DNA from: Gemmatimonadota bacterium
GTDB lineage: Bacteria > Gemmatimonadota > Gemmatimonadetes > Gemmatimonadales > GWC2-71-9
NCBI GenBank assembly: GCA_025361465.1
Contig: JANYAG010000112.1
Location: 1 to 13,706, forward strand
Length of the DNA stretch: 13,706 bases
Direction of reading: 5' to 3'
The position numbers and the translations under genes were made by a program. The notes beneath the pieces were generated by a model. It saw nothing but the letters and a program-made list of their open reading frames with translations, had not been told where the DNA came from and searched no databases. This document shows, piece after piece, positions 5,814-13,488 of this stretch. Each line of letters opens with the position of its first letter. The stretch's first letter is position 1.

Positions 5814-7661
5814 CTAGCGCACCACCAGCAGCTGGGTGAAGGCCGCCTGCGTCCTGGTCTTGCCGCCGAACTGCAATCGGTAGCGCCCGGGCGTCGGGAT
5901 CCATTCGAAGTCGTAGGTCTCACCCGACACGATCAGCTGGGGTCCGGTCTGCGGCACGGCCTGCGACGCCGGGAGGTCGGCCCCGTCCTTGGCGATCGCG
6001 CGCCAGGAGACGAAGGTCGTGTCGCGATAGATCCCGAAGAAGCCGCCCAGCGCAAAGCCCATGTTGACGAAGCGCAGCCGCTGCGGAACGCCGGCACGCA
6101 GTTGCAGCGTCGGCCCGGTGGAGTCGCCATTTACCACCACACGGCTCTTCTCGTTGTCGAGGCCATCGGTGCCGGCGACCCAGACGTGATCCGTCGTGGG
6201 GTCGAATGACTTCCCCGGTTCCAGCACCACCACCGCACCGTAGAGCCCGGAGGTCATCTGCCGCATGTCATCCATGTGGGTGTGGTAGATGAACGTTCCG
6301 GGGCGCTTGAGCGTGAGGTGGGCGACGAACGAATCACCCGGCTCGATCACCGGGGCGAGATGCTTCGCGGATCCGCTCCAGCCCGCGACGCCGTCGGAGT
6401 AGCTCTCGAGTTCGAGGCCGTGCCAGTGCACTGCCGTGGCTTCCGAGAGGCGATTGGTGATCACCACGTCCGTCGGGACGTCCTGATTGGTCACGATCAC
6501 GGTCCCGGGGAGGACGACGGAATCGGCGGCCGGGCGCGCGGCGCCCTGCTGCAGCACATAGCCCATGCCGACCTTGGCCAGGCCATGACTCTTCCCCGCA
6601 TTCACGAAGAGGTGCAGCGTCGTCGTGGCGGCTGGCGATGCAGGTTCGCCATGCTTCGGGTGGACGCGCATCCCGACGACGAGCCCGGCCATGTGCTGCT
6701 CCGGGTCATGCGACATCCGCATCGGGCCTTCCGAGATCGCCGGCGGGTTGAGCGTGGCGTCCCGGGTGACGTGGTAGCCGATATGGCAGTGGAAGAGCCA
6801 GTTGCCCTCGCGGTCAGGTGACCAGGTGATCGCCATGGTCTGGAACGGAAACATCACCTCGGTGACGGCCAGTCGCTGCTTCGAGAGATCGTAGGTTGAA
6901 TCGGAGACGAAGCTCCCCTTCGAATCGACCCGGAAGAAGAAGCCATGCATGTGCATCGGGTGGGTCCGGCCCGTGGCGTTGACCACCCGCCAATGCACGC
7001 TGTCGCCCACGGTGGCATCGATCCGCTCGTCATGCGGCCAGGAGCGGCCGTTGACGGTGAGGGCGTTGCGATAGGTGTTGGAGTCCACCTCGTGGCCCCA
7101 GATGTTCATCACCAGGATGCGATCCGGTGGCGACCCGCCGGCCGGGTCCACCACGAAGGCTCCCCCGGTCGTCTCCCGCTCCTCCTTTTTCTTGACGTGG
7201 GTTCCGGTCTCCGCGGCGTAGACATAGGTGCCGGGCTCGCCCGCGGCGAACGAAACCACGGCGGAGTCACCCGGCTTGAGCGTCAAGGAGTCCAGTGCCT
7301 TGCTGGGACGGGCGACCAGACCGTGGACCGTGATGGTCGAATCGGCGAGGGCGTTCCGCACCGTCGCCACAATGATGGTACCGGTCTTGACGCGAATGAG
7401 CGGGGCGGGGATCTGCGGTGCCTTGCCGTCCTCGGCGAACGCCGCCACCTGGATGGCCGGTCCGCTGTCGGCCTCGGGCCGCCAGTTGGCGTTCAGCAGC
7501 GAGAGGTGGAGGTGCAGCGTGTCGCGCGTGAGCGTTCCAGCGGGTGTGCGATTGTCGTTTGCCTGGACGACGCTTCGGTCAGCGGGTGCGGCACTCTGGA
7601 TGGTGCAACCGATGGTAAACACGCCGCATGCCGCCGGTACGAACCGAAGGGGAAGTCTCAC
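5814..7661 (-). CDS. Multicopper oxidase with permuted copper motifs, probable lipoprotein
   Basis: This is a four-cupredoxin multicopper oxidase, expected to oxidise a substrate (metal ion or phenol-like) with reduction of O2 to water outside the cytoplasm. Numbered from the GTG at 7661 (615 residues), the order is unusual: a degenerate first domain with TVHG (111-114) and YVYAA (147-151), then HPMHMHG (234-240) and HCHIGYH (291-297), then HWHG (412-415) and HTHMDD (460-465), and a last domain without copper ligands. Normally HWHG and HxH come first. All four ligand motifs are present once, so type 1, 2 and 3 sites could still form between the second and third domains. The usual axial Met/Leu after HCH is Ala302; a Met in HMAGLVVGM (323-331) may replace it. 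The start is chosen because RLPLRF...FTIGC gives a lipoprotein signal (Cys19), with a weak GGA 6 nt upstream. A GTG at 7805 would overlap the kinase and add an odd leader. It converges with the hydrolase, 20 bp apart. Confidence 0.9.
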   Translation of the reverse strand: MRLPLRFVPAACGVFTIGCTIQSAAPADRSVVQANDNRTPAGTLTRDTLHLHLSLLNANWRPEADSGPAIQVAAFAEDGKAPQIPAPLIRVKTGTIIVATVRNALADSTITVHGLVARPSKALDSLTLKPGDSAVVSFAAGEPGTYVYAAETGTHVKKKEERETTGGAFVVDPAGGSPPDRILVMNIWGHEVDSNTYRNALTVNGRSWPHDERIDATVGDSVHWRVVNATGRTHPMHMHGFFFRVDSKGSFVSDSTYDLSKQRLAVTEVMFPFQTMAITWSPDREGNWLFHCHIGYHVTRDATLNPPAISEGPMRMSHDPEQHMAGLVVGMRVHPKHGEPASPAATTTLHLFVNAGKSHGLAKVGMGYVLQQGAARPAADSVVLPGTVIVTNQDVPTDVVITNRLSEATAVHWHGLELESYSDGVAGWSGSAKHLAPVIEPGDSFVAHLTLKRPGTFIYHTHMDDMRQMTSGLYGAVVVLEPGKSFDPTTDHVWVAGTDGLDNEKSRVVVNGDSTGPTLQLRAGVPQRLRFVNMGFALGGFFGIYRDTTFVSWRAIAKDGADLPASQAVPQTGPQLIVSGETYDFEWIPTPGRYRLQFGGKTRTQAAFTQLLVVR

Positions 7662-7770
7662 GAAATGTCCGGGGTGTCTGGGGAGGAAACCAAAGCCGAC
7701 AACTTTTGTCCAATATGCTGGACTGGACGGGATTGGGGAAGAGCCCTCCGGCCATGTGCGCTGTGCGCGT
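7662..7770 (-). promoter_or_regulatory. Gap between kinase and multicopper oxidase, with a 5-3-5 inverted repeat
   Basis: This 109-nt gap lies between the kinase stop and the oxidase start. It holds a perfect inverted repeat GACAA-CTT-TTGTC at 7698-7710, about 37 nt before the oxidase GTG, inside an AT-richer patch (AAAGTTGT, CATATTGGAC) that stands out from the GC-rich surroundings. That position would suit an operator or promoter for the oxidase. I could not match a -35/-10 pair or name a regulator, so the role is inference only. A weak GCGC-ACA-GCGC stem follows the kinase stop but has no T-tract. Confidence 0.35.
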
Positions 7771-10413
7771 TTACTTGCGGGTGAGCTCCACAACCCAGAC
7801 ATCACTCTGGCGATCGTTGATGGTGAAGTAGAAGCGCTTGCCGTCGGCGATCAGTTCGGGGCGCGTCGACGGCCTGGTTGGGTCGTCGAAACGCACCAGC
7901 CGCCGCGGTGCGCCGCCGGAGACAGGGATCGACCAGATCGTCGCATCACCCTTTGCATCGTGGCTCTTGAAGTAGACGGTGTGGCCATCGGCCGACCAGC
8001 TTGGGCACTCGGCCGACGGATCGGCGCTCCCCGGGCGCGGGGAGTAGATGATCCGTTCCGCACCGGAGTCGGCCGGGGCGATGACGATGGCTCCCAGGGG
8101 CACTGAATTGCCGATTACCAGCTTGCCGTCGGGAGACCATTTGGGCCAGTTGAGGTGACCGATCAGCACTGGGCGTTCCCAGCGCCGGTCTGCGCCACGC
8201 CGCGTCCGCCAACTGGTGCTCTGGTCCTTGTCCTCGTAGACGAGCGCATTGCCGTCGGGCGACCAGTCGGGAATGCGCTGGTCGGTCTGGGTGGAGAAGA
8301 CCTGCTGGATCGGGCCACCGTTGACGGGCAGGATGAACAGTTGCCGCACTCCTCCCCGCATTGTGTGGTAGGCAAGTTCGGTTCCGTCGGGGGAGAGCAC
8401 CGGCTGGAAGTTGTCGACAGAATCCGTGTTGAGTCGTTCCGGTTCACCGCCCGACACACTCACGCGATACAGAGCCGAGGTGCCGCGGAGGTTCGAGTCG
8501 AAGACCAGGTTCTTTCCGTCCCGTGTGACGCGCACTCCCTCGATCACCTGGCTGCCCGAGGTGACAGCCACAGAGGTCGCCACGGACACCGGCGGGCCAG
8601 ACGGGATGGGGAGTGCCCAGATGTTGGCGCGGGCGCTGTAGATGGCATAGGCCAGGCGCTTGCCGTCCGCGGCCAGTGCGATGGTCATTGCGTTGAGTCC
8701 GGTCGTGAGGCGAACCGGTTCGCCCGACGGTTTGCCGGAGCCGCGGATGGAGATTGCGTAGATGTCGCGCGGTCCCTGGCGGTTGGAGACGTAGTACAGC
8801 GTCTTGCCATCGGGCGTCCAGACCGGACTCTGGTTGACCTGCACCGAATCGGTCACGGTGGCGAGGTGTCCGTTGGCGGCGTCGATGATGACGATGGTGC
8901 TCGGCGCGGTATTGCCGAAGAGCGGTCCCAGGCGCACAAAGTCGGAGTTGCCGGACACGCACGCGATCCGCTTCGCGACGGGTGACCACGCGCACGAATG
9001 GAGATCGCGGCCCTTCGCCACGAAGTGCGTCGCCAGGTCGGCCAAATCGGCCACGAAGAGCGAGTCCTTGCGAGTGAAGGCAAATTGGCGGCCGTCACCC
9101 GACCACGTTGCGCTCAGCACCGGCACTCCGGCGAGCGGTGGCACCAGTGGCCGGGCTGCCCCGCCCATCGCGGGTGCCATCAGGACCCCGCCGCCGGCGA
9201 GGAAGAGCACGTTGGCTCCATCGGGCGACCAGCGCGGCTGTGATTGCACGCCGGTGGTGTCGTCGGTGAGCGGGATGGTGCGGCCACCGGCAACGGGACG
9301 GACAAAGATCCGCATCCGCGCGGAGGTGCCGGCGGCATACGCCACGAACTTGCCATCGGGTGCGATGGACGGCAGGATCTCGAGCCCCGCATCGGAGGTC
9401 ACCTGAGTGGACTGGCCAAGCACCACGGTGGGCGGCGGGCTGGGGCGCAACAGCAGTGCGGCCGCGGCGCCGACGATCAGCAGCCCGATCCCGGCGAACA
9501 ACGGCGCGCGCCAGCGCGACGAAAGTCCCACCACCGGGCGCATCTGTGCTGGCGTGACGCCACCGCTCGGCGTGGAGAGTGGCTCCAGCTGCGCCAGCAA
9601 CTCGTCGGCGGTCTGCCACCGGTCGGCGGGGCGCTTGGCCAGGCACTTCATGACGACCTGCTCGAGCGCCGGAGAAACTCCCGGACGGCGCTTGCTCACC
9701 GGATCAGGTTCTTCGGTGACGTGCGCGGCCAGCACCTGCTGTGGTGTCGCACCGGTAAATGGTGGCCGGCCGGCGAGCAGCTCGTACGCCATGACGCCGA
9801 CGGCGTAGATGTCGGAACGGTGGTCGATGTGCGGGTCGGCAGCGGCCAGCTCGGGCGACATGTAGGTCGGCGTGCCGACGGCGACGCCAAGGGTGGTGAC
9901 CGTGTTGCGACCAGTCGCTTCGCTCACCGCCTTGGCGACGCCGAAATCCGCCACCAGCGCGTGCCGCCCGGAGAGCATCACATTGTCGGGCTTGATGTCG
10001 CGGTGCACCACACCGTGTGCATGGGCGTGGGCCAGGGCATCTACCACTTCCATCAGCAGGCGCACCGCCTCGTGCAGCGGCAGCTCTCCCTCGCGGCCAA
10101 TGCGCTCGCGCAGCGATTGGCCGGTGACGAAGGGCATCACATAGAAAAGGAAGCCGTCGACATTGCCCGAGTCGAGCAGCGGGAGGATGTGCGGATGCTG
10201 CAACTGGGCGGCAATCTCGATCTCGCGCAGGAACCGTGTTGGCCCAAGCGAGGCGGCGAGGTCCTCGCGCAGCACCTTGATCGCCACCTTGCGATGGTGC
10301 TTGAGGTCCTCGGCCAGGTACACGGTGGCCATGCCGCCCGCGCCGAGCTCGCGCTCGATCTGGTAGCTGCCGCTGAGGGCGGCGGTGAGTCGGGCGACAG
10401 CGTCAGCGGTCAA
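7771..10413 (-). CDS. Membrane serine/threonine protein kinase with C-terminal PD40/TolB-like propeller
   Basis: This 880-residue receptor-like protein has a cytosolic Hanks-type kinase and an extracytoplasmic beta-propeller that probably senses a ligand or partner. From the TTG at 10413: glycine loop GAGGMATVY (24-32), VAIK with K46, helix-C E64, HRDIKPDN (137-144), DFG (156-158), SPE (186-188). The kinase fold ends near residue 280. One transmembrane helix spans about 303-322. The rest (about 335-880) carries roughly a dozen PD40-type repeats, for example PRWSPDGANVLF, PVWTPDGKTLYY, PDWSPDGNALVY and PSWSADGHTVYF. The frame is open to a GTG at 10485, but TTG 10413 is preferred: AGGA sits 6 nt upstream and the resulting N-terminus aligns with that of the other kinase in the window. 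All catalytic residues are present. It follows the efflux operon after 144 nt with a hairpin between, so it may have its own promoter. Its signal and targets are unknown. Confidence 0.94.
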   Translation of the reverse strand: MTADAVARLTAALSGSYQIERELGAGGMATVYLAEDLKHHRKVAIKVLREDLAASLGPTRFLREIEIAAQLQHPHILPLLDSGNVDGFLFYVMPFVTGQSLRERIGREGELPLHEAVRLLMEVVDALAHAHAHGVVHRDIKPDNVMLSGRHALVADFGVAKAVSEATGRNTVTTLGVAVGTPTYMSPELAAADPHIDHRSDIYAVGVMAYELLAGRPPFTGATPQQVLAAHVTEEPDPVSKRRPGVSPALEQVVMKCLAKRPADRWQTADELLAQLEPLSTPSGGVTPAQMRPVVGLSSRWRAPLFAGIGLLIVGAAAALLLRPSPPPTVVLGQSTQVTSDAGLEILPSIAPDGKFVAYAAGTSARMRIFVRPVAGGRTIPLTDDTTGVQSQPRWSPDGANVLFLAGGGVLMAPAMGGAARPLVPPLAGVPVLSATWSGDGRQFAFTRKDSLFVADLADLATHFVAKGRDLHSCAWSPVAKRIACVSGNSDFVRLGPLFGNTAPSTIVIIDAANGHLATVTDSVQVNQSPVWTPDGKTLYYVSNRQGPRDIYAISIRGSGKPSGEPVRLTTGLNAMTIALAADGKRLAYAIYSARANIWALPIPSGPPVSVATSVAVTSGSQVIEGVRVTRDGKNLVFDSNLRGTSALYRVSVSGGEPERLNTDSVDNFQPVLSPDGTELAYHTMRGGVRQLFILPVNGGPIQQVFSTQTDQRIPDWSPDGNALVYEDKDQSTSWRTRRGADRRWERPVLIGHLNWPKWSPDGKLVIGNSVPLGAIVIAPADSGAERIIYSPRPGSADPSAECPSWSADGHTVYFKSHDAKGDATIWSIPVSGGAPRRLVRFDDPTRPSTRPELIADGKRFYFTINDRQSDVWVVELTRK

Positions 10414-10557
10414 GCACCATCCTGGGACGGAGCGTGGGGAAGCTCGTGGTCGGTTGCGGGTGGGAACCCGATGAGCAAATATCACTCTGGCCGGGCAGCG
10501 CGGCCAAGGCCAGCGCTGGAGTCCGTGTTGGGAGCCTGCCAGTGCGGTGCCGCGGGA
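10414..10557 (-). promoter_or_regulatory. Gap upstream of the PD40 kinase, possible weak promoter
   Basis: This 144-nt gap follows the TolC-family gene on the minus strand. It contains a possible sigma-70-like pair reading TTGGCC, 18 nt, GATATT (4/6 matches in each box), between 10477 and 10509, and the kinase Shine-Dalgarno AGGA at 10420-10423. The boxes are weak and overlap the hairpin at 10496-10518, so the promoter call is tentative. Confidence 0.3.
10496..10518 (-). terminator. Hairpin after the efflux operon (possible attenuator or terminator without T-tract)
   Basis: An inverted repeat pairs CAGCGC with GCGCTG and, inside it, GGC with GCC around a 4-nt loop. The result is a 9-bp GC-rich stem with one bulged base, about 40 nt beyond the TolC-family stop. 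No run of T follows on the minus strand, so it is not a standard intrinsic terminator. It could stabilise the efflux mRNA or slow read-through into the kinase gene. A competing pairing CTGGCC/GGCCAG (10487-10513) overlaps it. Confidence 0.4.
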
Positions 10558-12072
10558 TTACTCCCGGATCTGGCGCCCCGTTTCGAAGTCATACAGCGTC
10601 AGCTTCCGCAGCTGGTAGTACGCGGTCCAGTACGCCCGGAGCGCCTGGGCATAGGAGACTCGTGACTGATCCTTCTCGCTCTGTGCCAGGTACAGGTTGT
10701 CGATCGTGATCCGCCCGATCGTGTAGCGGTTGTAGGCCACCTCGAATCGCTTGGTCGCCACCGTGTCGGCCTTGGCGGCGATGACCAGGCCGAGCCGCGC
10801 CTGGGTCAGTTGCAGCGCAGCGATGCGGGCGTTCAGGTCGATCTGGGCGCGACTCAGTTCGGCGGTCGTACGGGCCGCATCGCGGTCGGCTTTCGCAGCC
10901 TCGACCGTGTTGGAGTGCGCACCCCACTGCCAGAGGGGCAGCTGCACCGACAGGCTCACGCGCTGCGAGTTGAGCAGGTCCTTGTACGCATCGTTGGCGT
11001 TCGCCCCGGTGGCCCGGCCGTTGTAGCCATAGCTTGCGTTGAGTGTTCCTCCCACGCCGCCGTTCCAGCGGGCCTCGTGCACCGTGCGGTCGGCGCGGAC
11101 TTCGGAGGCTGCCACGTCGTTGATGGTCGAGGAGTTGGTGCGTGCCGACTGCACGGCGGCCGCCGTGTCGGCATCGAACTGGGGGACGTCGGCCGTGACG
11201 CTGAGGTCGATTGGCGTCCCGGGCGGCACATTGATCGTGATCCGGAACTGCGCCAGCGCCCGTTCATGCGCCAGCCTGGCATCCGAGAACGCCGCGCGGG
11301 CGCGCAACAGGGCCAGCTCGCTCTGCAACAGGTCGTTCTCGCCGATCTTGCCGATTTCGAGCCGCCCCTTGTTGAGCGTGTACAAGGTGTCGTTCACCAG
11401 GACGTTCGCCTGGGCATTGGTCATGTTCGCATTGGCCGCATAGAGGTCGAAGAAGGCCCCCGTCGCGGCGATGGCGACGTCCTCGCGGGTCTCGAGGTAT
11501 TTCCGTTCCGACGATTCCATCCGGAGGCTCTGCTCCTTGAGATCCCAGCGCTGGGTGTTCGCCCGGAAGATCGGTTGCGTGATGCCGATCGAATACGGGA
11601 TGGACGACCAGCTCTGGTAGCCATTCACGCCGGTCACCTTGGTCTGGCTCAGTCCGGAGGTGAACGAAAGGGTGGTGTTTGTCCAGGGGATCTTCTGCGC
11701 CACGGTCGCGGTGAGGCCGGCATCGGTGGCCTGGAGCGGAAGGTACCGCGTGGTGCCGTCCGGCTGGGTGACTCCGACGATCGAACGGGTGTAGTTGGGT
11801 GTCTGTCCCGAAACCGAGAGTGACGGGAGGTACCCGGCCGAGAAGGCGTGGTCCCGGTCACGGGCGCTCTCGCGCGTGAATCCGGCAACCCGGCCCTGGG
11901 CGCCCTGGTGCTGGGCCAGGTCGATGGCCTGCTTCAGGGTCAGCGGCTGTTGGGCGCCGAGGCGACCGGCCGCGAGCGGCACGATTGCCGCCGCCACGAG
12001 CGTGCGAAGGGCGATACGGAGGTGCCGCGCAGCATTGGGCCGCCCGGCGAGGATGCTCGCTGTGGATGTCAT
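10558..12072 (-). CDS. TolC-family outer-membrane efflux protein
   Basis: This is a 504-residue outer-membrane factor that should form the trimeric channel/tunnel of a tripartite exporter. After a signal peptide (hydrophobic residues about 21-36, likely cut after LGA at 40) the mature part starts with QQPLTLKQAIDLA, the usual opening of the TolC/OEP fold. Two long helical halves follow, with Ala-, Gln- and Arg-rich heptad-like stretches (for example 195-300 and 390-490) and Tyr/Ser-rich strand segments (SYGYN, IPYSIGITQPIF). The end, EKDQSRVSYAQALRAYWTAY then QLRKLTLYDFETG, is typical for the family. The ATG at 12072 is only 4 nt after the ABC permease stop, so the two are one operon with the adaptor upstream. 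The cargo (drug, lipid, peptide or metal) cannot be read from the sequence. Confidence 0.93.
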   Translation of the reverse strand: MTSTASILAGRPNAARHLRIALRTLVAAAIVPLAAGRLGAQQPLTLKQAIDLAQHQGAQGRVAGFTRESARDRDHAFSAGYLPSLSVSGQTPNYTRSIVGVTQPDGTTRYLPLQATDAGLTATVAQKIPWTNTTLSFTSGLSQTKVTGVNGYQSWSSIPYSIGITQPIFRANTQRWDLKEQSLRMESSERKYLETREDVAIAATGAFFDLYAANANMTNAQANVLVNDTLYTLNKGRLEIGKIGENDLLQSELALLRARAAFSDARLAHERALAQFRITINVPPGTPIDLSVTADVPQFDADTAAAVQSARTNSSTINDVAASEVRADRTVHEARWNGGVGGTLNASYGYNGRATGANANDAYKDLLNSQRVSLSVQLPLWQWGAHSNTVEAAKADRDAARTTAELSRAQIDLNARIAALQLTQARLGLVIAAKADTVATKRFEVAYNRYTIGRITIDNLYLAQSEKDQSRVSYAQALRAYWTAYYQLRKLTLYDFETGRQIRE

Positions 12073-12076
12073 GGGC

Positions 12077-13483
12077 TCACTCGTAACGGAGACACTCGAC
12101 CGGGTCCTTCAGGGCGGCGCGGTACGCCGGGACGATGCCGAAGCAGAGCCCCACAGCAAACGACACGCCGAACGCAACCACGATGGAAATGACGGAGACG
12201 ATGGTCTTGATGCCGGCGAAGTGCTCGATGCCGTAGCTCAGGCCTCCCCCGACGAGGATGCCGGCAACCCCGCCGGCAACGCTGATCAGCACCGCTTCGG
12301 TGAGGAACTGCATCAGGATGTCTCGCCGGGTCGCACCGACCGCACGCCTCACACCGATCTCGCGAATCCGTTCCAGGATCGATGCCAGCATGATGTTCAT
12401 GATGCCGATTCCGCCCACGATCAGCGAGATCGAGGCGATCGCGCCAAGGACGATGTTGAAGATCGTACGGGTGCGCTGCTCCTGCTTGAGGAGCAATTCC
12501 GGCACCGACACCTCGAAATCGATCACCGTGTTGTGCCGTCGCGCCAGCATCCGCTGGGTGATGTCCGCCACCGAGGCGACATACCGCGCTTCGGAGACCT
12601 TGATGATGATCCGGTCGAGCTGGTTCATGTTCCGCTTCTCGGCTTCCTTCTCCGGATCGGCCTGTGCTTGCTGGTCGATGCTGACGTACTCTGATCGTGC
12701 CGCGGCGGCGACCTCCTTCTGGGTCACCATGGCGCGATTGCGGTATCGCAGCAGTAGCGTCGGTACCGGGACATAGACATCCATGTTCGCATCACGGATG
12801 CCCAGGCGCTGGGCGTTCTCGGCATCGATGGGTCGGTCTTCGAGCACGCCGATCACGGTGAGCCAGTTGTACCCCACCTTGATCGTCTTGCCAATCGGGT
12901 CTTCGGTGGTGAAAAAACGGGTACGGACGCCCTGGCCGATGAGCGCCACCGCCCGACCCTGCCGGAACTGGTCTGCGCTGAACTGCTGCCCTTCAGCGAT
13001 CGCGAGGTTCATCAGCCGGAAGTAGCTGGTATCTACCCCGACCAGCTTCCCGGACCGGGTGCGTCCTTCGCGGGTGAGCATCGTGTTCAGCACGACCTCG
13101 GCGCTGGTCGCCTCCACCTGGGGGATGACGTCCTGCAGTGCCTGGGCGTCGGCGTAGGTCAGGCCGGGCGTGAAGGTCTTCTTGCTCGGCTTGCTGGCGC
13201 TGCTGTTGTCTTTGAGTTGGGCTTCCTTCTGCACGACGATCGGCGCCACGATCACATTGTTGGAGCCCAGAAGTCGCATCTGTTCCAGGATTTCCTGTTC
13301 GGCCCCCCGGCCAATCGCCAGCATCGCGATGACCGAGGCCACGCCGAAGAGGATGCCGAGCGAGGTCAGGCTGGCGCGAAGGGTGTTCTGCCCTACGGCC
13401 TCGATCGCCGTGCGCATCGCAAACGCGATGTGCCCGAGAGCCTCCCCGCGGGGGAGCACGATGCCTTCCCGGTCGGTCGGCAC
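12077..13483 (-). CDS. MacB-like ABC transporter permease without ATPase domain
   Basis: This is a 468-residue permease of the MacB/FtsX type, which in a tripartite pump couples ATP hydrolysis to movement of the periplasmic domain rather than transport across the inner membrane. It has a first transmembrane helix at about 38-58 (SLGILFGVASVIAMLAIGRG), a large periplasmic MacB-type domain (60-340) and three C-terminal helices (about 342-366, 394-414, 428-452). The family signature GGIGIMNIMLAS, then ERIREIGVRRAVGA, spans 357-384 and the end is DPVECLRYE. No Walker A or ABC signature is present, so the ATPase must be a separate subunit; none lies in the window. A charged Ser/Lys-rich insert (87-103) sits in the periplasmic part. 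The GTG at 13483 follows the adaptor stop by 5 nt, with AGGA about 10 nt upstream; a later start is possible. The downstream TolC gene completes the pump. Confidence 0.93.
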   Translation of the reverse strand: MPTDREGIVLPRGEALGHIAFAMRTAIEAVGQNTLRASLTSLGILFGVASVIAMLAIGRGAEQEILEQMRLLGSNNVIVAPIVVQKEAQLKDNSSASKPSKKTFTPGLTYADAQALQDVIPQVEATSAEVVLNTMLTREGRTRSGKLVGVDTSYFRLMNLAIAEGQQFSADQFRQGRAVALIGQGVRTRFFTTEDPIGKTIKVGYNWLTVIGVLEDRPIDAENAQRLGIRDANMDVYVPVPTLLLRYRNRAMVTQKEVAAAARSEYVSIDQQAQADPEKEAEKRNMNQLDRIIIKVSEARYVASVADITQRMLARRHNTVIDFEVSVPELLLKQEQRTRTIFNIVLGAIASISLIVGGIGIMNIMLASILERIREIGVRRAVGATRRDILMQFLTEAVLISVAGGVAGILVGGGLSYGIEHFAGIKTIVSVISIVVAFGVSFAVGLCFGIVPAYRAALKDPVECLRYE

Positions 13484-13488
13484 GCGGC

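Noticed and set aside
5787..5820. Two short palindromes at the convergent stop codons, CGACTGAGTCG and GCGCTAGCGC
   Set aside because: They have 5-bp arms with a one-base or no loop, so they cannot form stable hairpins and lack T-tracts. They are noted only because each overlaps a stop codon.
4534..5904. Long open frame (456 codons) on the minus strand opposite the hydrolase gene
   Set aside because: It is antisense to a gene with clear family motifs and a Tat signal. Its translation is rich in Arg, Pro, Gly and His with no recognisable domain, as expected for shadow frames in GC-rich DNA.
7662..7805. Start of the multicopper oxidase at a GTG inside the kinase gene
   Set aside because: It would add 48 residues before what is otherwise a good lipoprotein signal peptide, and would overlap the kinase C-terminus in another frame.
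7801..10490. The same ten bases (atcactctgg) at 7801 and 10481, near alternative GTG starts
   Set aside because: The match hardly extends on either side. One copy is inside the kinase coding end and the other upstream of the kinase, and a single short match in 13.7 kb is not evidence of a repeat or attachment site.
9244..10665. Plus-strand open frame of 473 codons across the kinase gene
   Set aside because: It is antisense to the catalytic domain of a well-supported kinase, has no domain and runs through the intergenic hairpin, so it is a GC-content artefact.
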